Assembly: GCA_000733415.1 (NCBI GenBank)
Contig: KL662191.1
Span: 4,064,308 to 4,128,307 of the forward strand
Reading direction: 5' to 3'
DNA: 64,000 bases
DNA from: [Leptolyngbya] sp. JSC-1
GTDB taxonomy: Bacteria > Cyanobacteriota > Cyanobacteriia > Elainellales > Elainellaceae
A program made the position numbers and the translations under genes. How positions within the stretch are numbered: position 1 is the first letter of the stretch; each line of letters begins with the position of its first letter. Shown in pieces: positions 60,352 through 64,000 of this stretch. The notes beneath the pieces were generated by a model that did not search any database, was not told the origin of the DNA, and was given only the letters and a program-made list of their open reading frames with translations.

Positions 60352-61245
60352 ATGAAGCTAGCTTACATCATCATGGCGCACCAACAACCTCAACAGTTGA
60401 AGCGTCTCATTACTGCTCTGCGAACCGATACAGCCTCTTTCTTTATTCATTTTAGTAAGAAAGCCGAATCTGCCTACCAGGAAGCCATTGAACTACTGAA
60501 GGATGTACCGAACGTCTACTTCGTGCCCAGACGGTACACCTTTTGGGGTCATCCCAGCCTGGTCAAAGCAGCGCTGTCAGGGCTACGGGCGGTCGTAGAG
60601 TCTGGAGTTAGCTACGATTATGTTTCGCTGCTGTCTGCTCAAGATTATCCGATTAAGAAAATTGCGGATATTGAGCGCTTCTTTGAGCAGAATGCTGGTA
60701 AGCAGTTTATTGATTATGCACCAGTAGATAGCACTAATCCTCGCGCCGTGGGAATTCCACCTTGGAGCGGTATTTCTCGCATTGAGTCCTGGTACTTTAT
60801 GTACCGCAGTAAGAAGATTCGCATTCCGATAAAGCGCAAATTACCCTACGGATACAAACCCTATATGGGATATCTGTGGTGGTCGTTCTCGCGCGAGTTT
60901 GCTGAATATGTGATTGAGTTTTTAGATCAACATCCGCGCTACACTAATTTCTTCGATCATGTTTTCATCTCAGATGAATTCTTTTTTCAATGTATCCTGC
61001 TAAATTCGCCGTTTAAGCATGCAGCTGTCAATGACGATTTGCGGTTTGCTGATTGGGAAAATCCTAACCCAACCGTACCAGCTACGCTGCTCACAGCCGA
61101 TTTCGAGCGGCTACGAAACACACATCATCTGTTTGCCAGGAAGTTTGACGCCAAACGCGACTCGGCAATTCTAGATCTAATTGATCAAAAGATTTTGCAG
61201 CCGACCGAGGCTCCGCAGGACAATGAGCTTGTCAGTATCATCTAA
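60352..61245 (+). CDS. GT14-type beta-1,6-N-acetylglucosaminyltransferase-like protein
   Basis: This 297-residue glycosyltransferase shows KLAYIIMAHQQPQQLKRLI, IHFSKKAE, YDYVSLLSAQDYPIK and the late acidic region FISDEFFFQCIL, as in the Core-2/I-branching (GT14) fold. Bacterial members decorate surface polysaccharides. Donor and acceptor are unknown. There is no membrane anchor, unlike eukaryotic homologues. A ggaag ribosome site lies 8 nt before ATG 60352. It stands alone between a repeat-rich spacer and a convergent hybrid kinase gene. Confidence 0.88.
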   Translation: MKLAYIIMAHQQPQQLKRLITALRTDTASFFIHFSKKAESAYQEAIELLKDVPNVYFVPRRYTFWGHPSLVKAALSGLRAVVESGVSYDYVSLLSAQDYPIKKIADIERFFEQNAGKQFIDYAPVDSTNPRAVGIPPWSGISRIESWYFMYRSKKIRIPIKRKLPYGYKPYMGYLWWSFSREFAEYVIEFLDQHPRYTNFFDHVFISDEFFFQCILLNSPFKHAAVNDDLRFADWENPNPTVPATLLTADFERLRNTHHLFARKFDAKRDSAILDLIDQKILQPTEAPQDNELVSII

Positions 61246-61322
61246 GCCATAATCTGGACCATCACCTATAGTGCTTGCCAGATTAGCCGATCGATTGACC
61301 TCAATCTCTGCTCTAACATACG

Positions 61323-63395
61323 CTAAGGTGCCTCGCGGCCTACGGCCTTCGCTACAACCGCTACTAGTTCTTGCGGTTCTACAGGCTTGGGCACATGCAT
61401 TTGAAATCCAGCTGCCAGTGCTCTGGCCTGATCTTCGGCGCGGGCATAGGCGGTGAGGGCAATCGCCGGTATCTGGTTTCCCCGATCCGATTCTCGATCT
61501 CGCACTTTGCGAATCAGGTTATATCCGTCTTCGCTGGGCATGCCAATATCACTCACCAAAACATGCGGATTAAATTGCTCTAGATATTGAATCGCTTCTT
61601 GAACCGAGGCCACTGCCGTGACTTCTGCTCCAGATTCTTGCAGCACCATGGTGATAAAGTCGCGAGTGTCGTTGTGATCTTCAACCACAAGCACCTGAAT
61701 GCAGTCGAGCGATGGTAGCTTGCCATAGCCATTTTGCAATGGGTTGGATGTAGGCTGGCTCGTTGTTGCATTCGTGACGAGCAGCGGCAAGTTTACTGTA
61801 AAGGTTGCGCCTTTTCCCTCACCCGCACTGTTTGCCCGAATCGTGCCTCCATGCTGTTCTACTAAATGACGCACAATAGCTAAGCCCAAACCAAGGCCAC
61901 CATAAGGGCGCGTAGTGGTGCTATCTGCTTGCCGAAAGCGATCGAACACATAGGGCAGGAAATCAGCACTGATGCCAATACCCGTGTCGATAATCTGGAT
62001 TTGGGCACAGGCGGATGGCTCGATCAGCCGGGATGCGATCGTTTCCCGGAGGGCTGGGCTATCCGGATTGCAATAATTTTGCTCAACTCGTAGCAATTTA
62101 ACGGTGACGCGACCGTTTTGATCGGTAAACTTGATGGCGTTCGATAGAAGGTTCCAAATAATTTGCTTCAGCCGTTCTGAATCGGCATAGACCTTGCCGA
62201 GCATCGAATCTAACTGGCATTCAATTTGAATCGATTTATCATTAGCAAGCGGCTGTACCGTTTCAATCACTGCTTCAATCAACGGAATTACCGACAGGGG
62301 CTGCATGGTGAGCCGCAGTTTGCCGCGAATGATTTGGGATACATCAAGAATATCTTCTATTAGCTGGGCCTGGGAGCGAGCATTACGTTCAATGGTCTCT
62401 AGGGCGCGAGCGGTTGTCGCTTCATCAAACTTACGGTTGAGCAGAAGCTGTGCCCAGCCCAGAATCGAGTTGAGTGGGGTACGCAATTCGTGGGAAACAA
62501 TCGCCAAGAACTCATCTTTCATTCGGTTGGCCGCTTCGGCTTGCTGACGGGCAGCCTGTTCGCGGATGATCTGGTCCCGTGCGGCTTCGGCTTGCTTGCG
62601 GTCGGTAATGTCTTCGAGGGTGCCAACATGCCCCAACAGGTCGCCCCGATCAGACAGCATTGGCGAGGTACGCACATGTACCCACTTCAAACCCTCTGGG
62701 GTTGCGATGCGAAATTCATCTGAATAGGCGTGCCCTTCTAAAATGGCCTGCGACCAATCCCTGAGGATTTTCTTGCGATCCTCACTGCAAATGCTGTTTG
62801 TCCAATCGGTTTGCCAATTTTGTTGAACCGTAAACCCGCAGATGGCCTGACAACTCGGATTGGCATAGGTATAGCGTCCGGCAGTATCCATCAAGAAAAT
62901 CCCTACCGGCGAGCAGCGGCTAAGCAGCCGAAATCTTTCTTCACTGCGCTTGAGTTCATCGTTGATGGCAGTCAATTGAGACGCCTGCCGTTCTACCTCT
63001 AGGGTTTTGCGAAACAAATCGGTGAAGACTGTTACTTTCGAGGTCAAAATAGCCGGGTTGATCGGCTTGAACAGGTAATCGACCGCACCCAGCGAGTAGC
63101 CCTTTACCATAAAATCATCGCTGGTGTTAAAGGCGGTGAGAAAAATAATTGGGGTATTGCGGGACCGCTCTCGCTGACGGATCAGGGTAGCCGTTTCAAA
63201 CCCGTCCATTCCAGGCATTTGCACATCGAGCAGAATTACGGCAAAGTCTTGATGCAGCAAACAGCGCAGCGCTTCTTCTCCAGAATAAGCCTTAACCAAG
63301 TTCTGGCCTAGATCGCCCAAGATTGCCTCTAAAGCAACCAAATTTTCTGGGTGATCATCCACCATTAGCACGTTCACGGTCGGTTCAAGCTGCAT
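61323..63395 (-). CDS. hybrid histidine kinase (REC-PAS-HisKA-HATPase-REC)
   Basis: This 690-residue soluble protein begins with a receiver domain (phospho-acceptor D57, VILLDVQMPGMDG). It continues with a short coiled coil, a PAS domain (about 150-270), a HisKA helix with H302 (AIVSHELRTPLNSILGWAQLL) and a HATPase domain (WNLLSNAIKFT, GLGLGLAIVRHLVEQHGG). A second receiver closes it (D616, LVSDIGMPSEDG). All the residues needed for phosphotransfer are present. The receiver at both ends suggests integration with another kinase upstream. No partner gene is adjacent. Confidence 0.95.
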   Translation of the reverse strand: MQLEPTVNVLMVDDHPENLVALEAILGDLGQNLVKAYSGEEALRCLLHQDFAVILLDVQMPGMDGFETATLIRQRERSRNTPIIFLTAFNTSDDFMVKGYSLGAVDYLFKPINPAILTSKVTVFTDLFRKTLEVERQASQLTAINDELKRSEERFRLLSRCSPVGIFLMDTAGRYTYANPSCQAICGFTVQQNWQTDWTNSICSEDRKKILRDWSQAILEGHAYSDEFRIATPEGLKWVHVRTSPMLSDRGDLLGHVGTLEDITDRKQAEAARDQIIREQAARQQAEAANRMKDEFLAIVSHELRTPLNSILGWAQLLLNRKFDEATTARALETIERNARSQAQLIEDILDVSQIIRGKLRLTMQPLSVIPLIEAVIETVQPLANDKSIQIECQLDSMLGKVYADSERLKQIIWNLLSNAIKFTDQNGRVTVKLLRVEQNYCNPDSPALRETIASRLIEPSACAQIQIIDTGIGISADFLPYVFDRFRQADSTTTRPYGGLGLGLAIVRHLVEQHGGTIRANSAGEGKGATFTVNLPLLVTNATTSQPTSNPLQNGYGKLPSLDCIQVLVVEDHNDTRDFITMVLQESGAEVTAVASVQEAIQYLEQFNPHVLVSDIGMPSEDGYNLIRKVRDRESDRGNQIPAIALTAYARAEDQARALAAGFQMHVPKPVEPQELVAVVAKAVGREAP

Positions 63396-63621
63396 AGAGT
63401 GGCTAAGGGAAGAAGCTAGAGAGAGGCCAGGAACACGAGAATTGAGTCAGCCTCAGACAAAACGACATTACTATTTCGACCATTATCCTGCCATAGGATA
63501 GGGATCCGCCCTCTATCATAGGGCAGAAGCACCACCCTTGATCTCTAGCTCAAGACGTAGAAGCAAGTTTCTATAGCTGAGAGCGCTACTCTCTTCTACC
63601 CGGGAAATCAACAGATCATTT

Positions 63622-63654
63622 TCTGCTCAAGATCTGCTCAAGATCTGCTCAAGG
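63622..63654 (+). repeat. 11-bp tandem repeat, three copies
   Basis: The unit tctgctcaaga occurs three times in a row (the last ends in g). About 40 bp later comes a second, looser array of ttaggctga-type units (63697-63725). Both lie in the 343-bp spacer upstream of the hybrid kinase. Confidence 0.85.
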
Positions 63655-63738
63655 GCCGTCTACGCTGACCACCGAAATGGACACCTATCGTCAGGCTTAG
63701 GCTGAGTTAGGCTGACTTAGGCTGGTTTTCTGCCTTCG

Positions 63739-63981
63739 ATGGACAATACGAACTGTGAAGCCCCATCAGCAGCGAATGAGGAACTGGCTAGCGGCTACCA
63801 CCCGAGCGACGAGGATCATCAAAACGCAGCATATATCAATCAACAGCCTGGACAGCTTAGCATTGGTTACACAGGGGCAAGTAACGGCTTTGCAGCTGTT
63901 TTGGTATTTTTGCTGGAGCAACGCATCACTATCGCGGTACTGAGTAATCTGAAGTCTGCCCAACCGGACAGCCAGCTTTAA
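63739..63981 (+). pseudogene. serine hydrolase (class C beta-lactamase-like) fragment
   Basis: The frame ends with SIGYTGASNGFAAVLVFLLE and QRITIAVLSNLKSAQ, which is how class C beta-lactamase-related serine hydrolases end (G-H-x-G-x-x-x-G-F, then a ...ITIAVLSN strand). The preceding ELASGYHPSDED resembles an earlier loop of the same family. The roughly 200 residues with the SxxK and YxN motifs are absent, so this is a decayed remnant. The gene does not continue beyond the stop at 63979-63981. Confidence 0.5.
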
Positions 63982-64000
63982 CGCTTTATCCTACCTGAGA

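Noticed and set aside
1..64000. tRNA, rRNA or CRISPR features
   Set aside because: No T-loop/anticodon pattern, rRNA-like segment or spacer-separated direct repeat was recognised by eye. A covariance-model scan could still find a tRNA.

Overview
The window looks like a chromosomal segment of a filamentous-type cyanobacterium. The best evidence is psbU, which encodes the lumenal extrinsic protein of photosystem II. Supporting signs are GCGATCGC (HIP1-like) octamers, an AAA-like/WD40 giant protein, a TPS-type haemagglutinin, PAS/CBS histidine kinases, a RarA-methyltransferase-like fusion, and short GC-rich interspersed repeats of the kind common in cyanobacteria. I cannot name the species. No rRNA, tRNA or CRISPR array was recognised.

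Left part (1-16.4 kb). After a possible group II intron remnant, an unknown gene and a META-domain relic comes a 1217-residue ATPase with 14 WD40 repeats. A same-strand accessory cluster follows: a YcaC-like cysteine hydrolase, a BASS-type transporter, a formylglycine-generating enzyme, its likely client arylsulfatase, a pirin, two DUF1254/DUF1214 proteins, a secreted HAD hydrolase, the collapsed remains of a second sulfatase, and a DUF202 membrane protein. Two copies of a roughly 85-bp GATC-bounded element, in opposite orientation, flank the pirin-to-second-sulfatase part. The cluster suggests scavenging of sulfate esters or related organic substrates.

Middle part (16.4-30.3 kb). This holds a membrane histidine kinase, a tandem-repeat-rich spacer, lgt, cobM, a proline/threonine-rich membrane protein, a CBS-PAS kinase-like protein that has lost its ATPase domain, rarA, and a tightly linked pair of extracellular proteins (Ig-like repeats, then a TPS haemagglutinin).

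Centre (30.4-40.0 kb). A PotABCD-type ABC importer (minus strand) lies beside an M20 ureide/carbamoyl amidohydrolase, an allophanate-hydrolase-related protein, a GNAT acetyltransferase and a CocE-type hydrolase. Together they suggest uptake and breakdown of small organic nitrogen compounds.

Right part (40.0-64.0 kb). First comes an RTX protein with a carboxypeptidase fold whose active-site residues are replaced. Next are an OmpR-type regulator, two OpuC-type permeases and a GAF histidine kinase. The Anbu neighbourhood follows (circularly permuted ATP-grasp, alpha-E, transglutaminase, Anbu protease), here split by an AlgI-type O-acyltransferase, its SGNH partner and a 1.1-kb gene-poor spacer. 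The rest is an S4 protein, psbU, nadB, a metallophosphoesterase with a coiled-coil insert, a GT14 glycosyltransferase, a hybrid histidine kinase and a decayed serine-hydrolase fragment at the edge.

The intergenic DNA is unusually rich in short tandem repeats of different unit lengths (7, 11, 12, 13, 14 and 16 bp) and contains several gene relics, so these spacers are turning over quickly.
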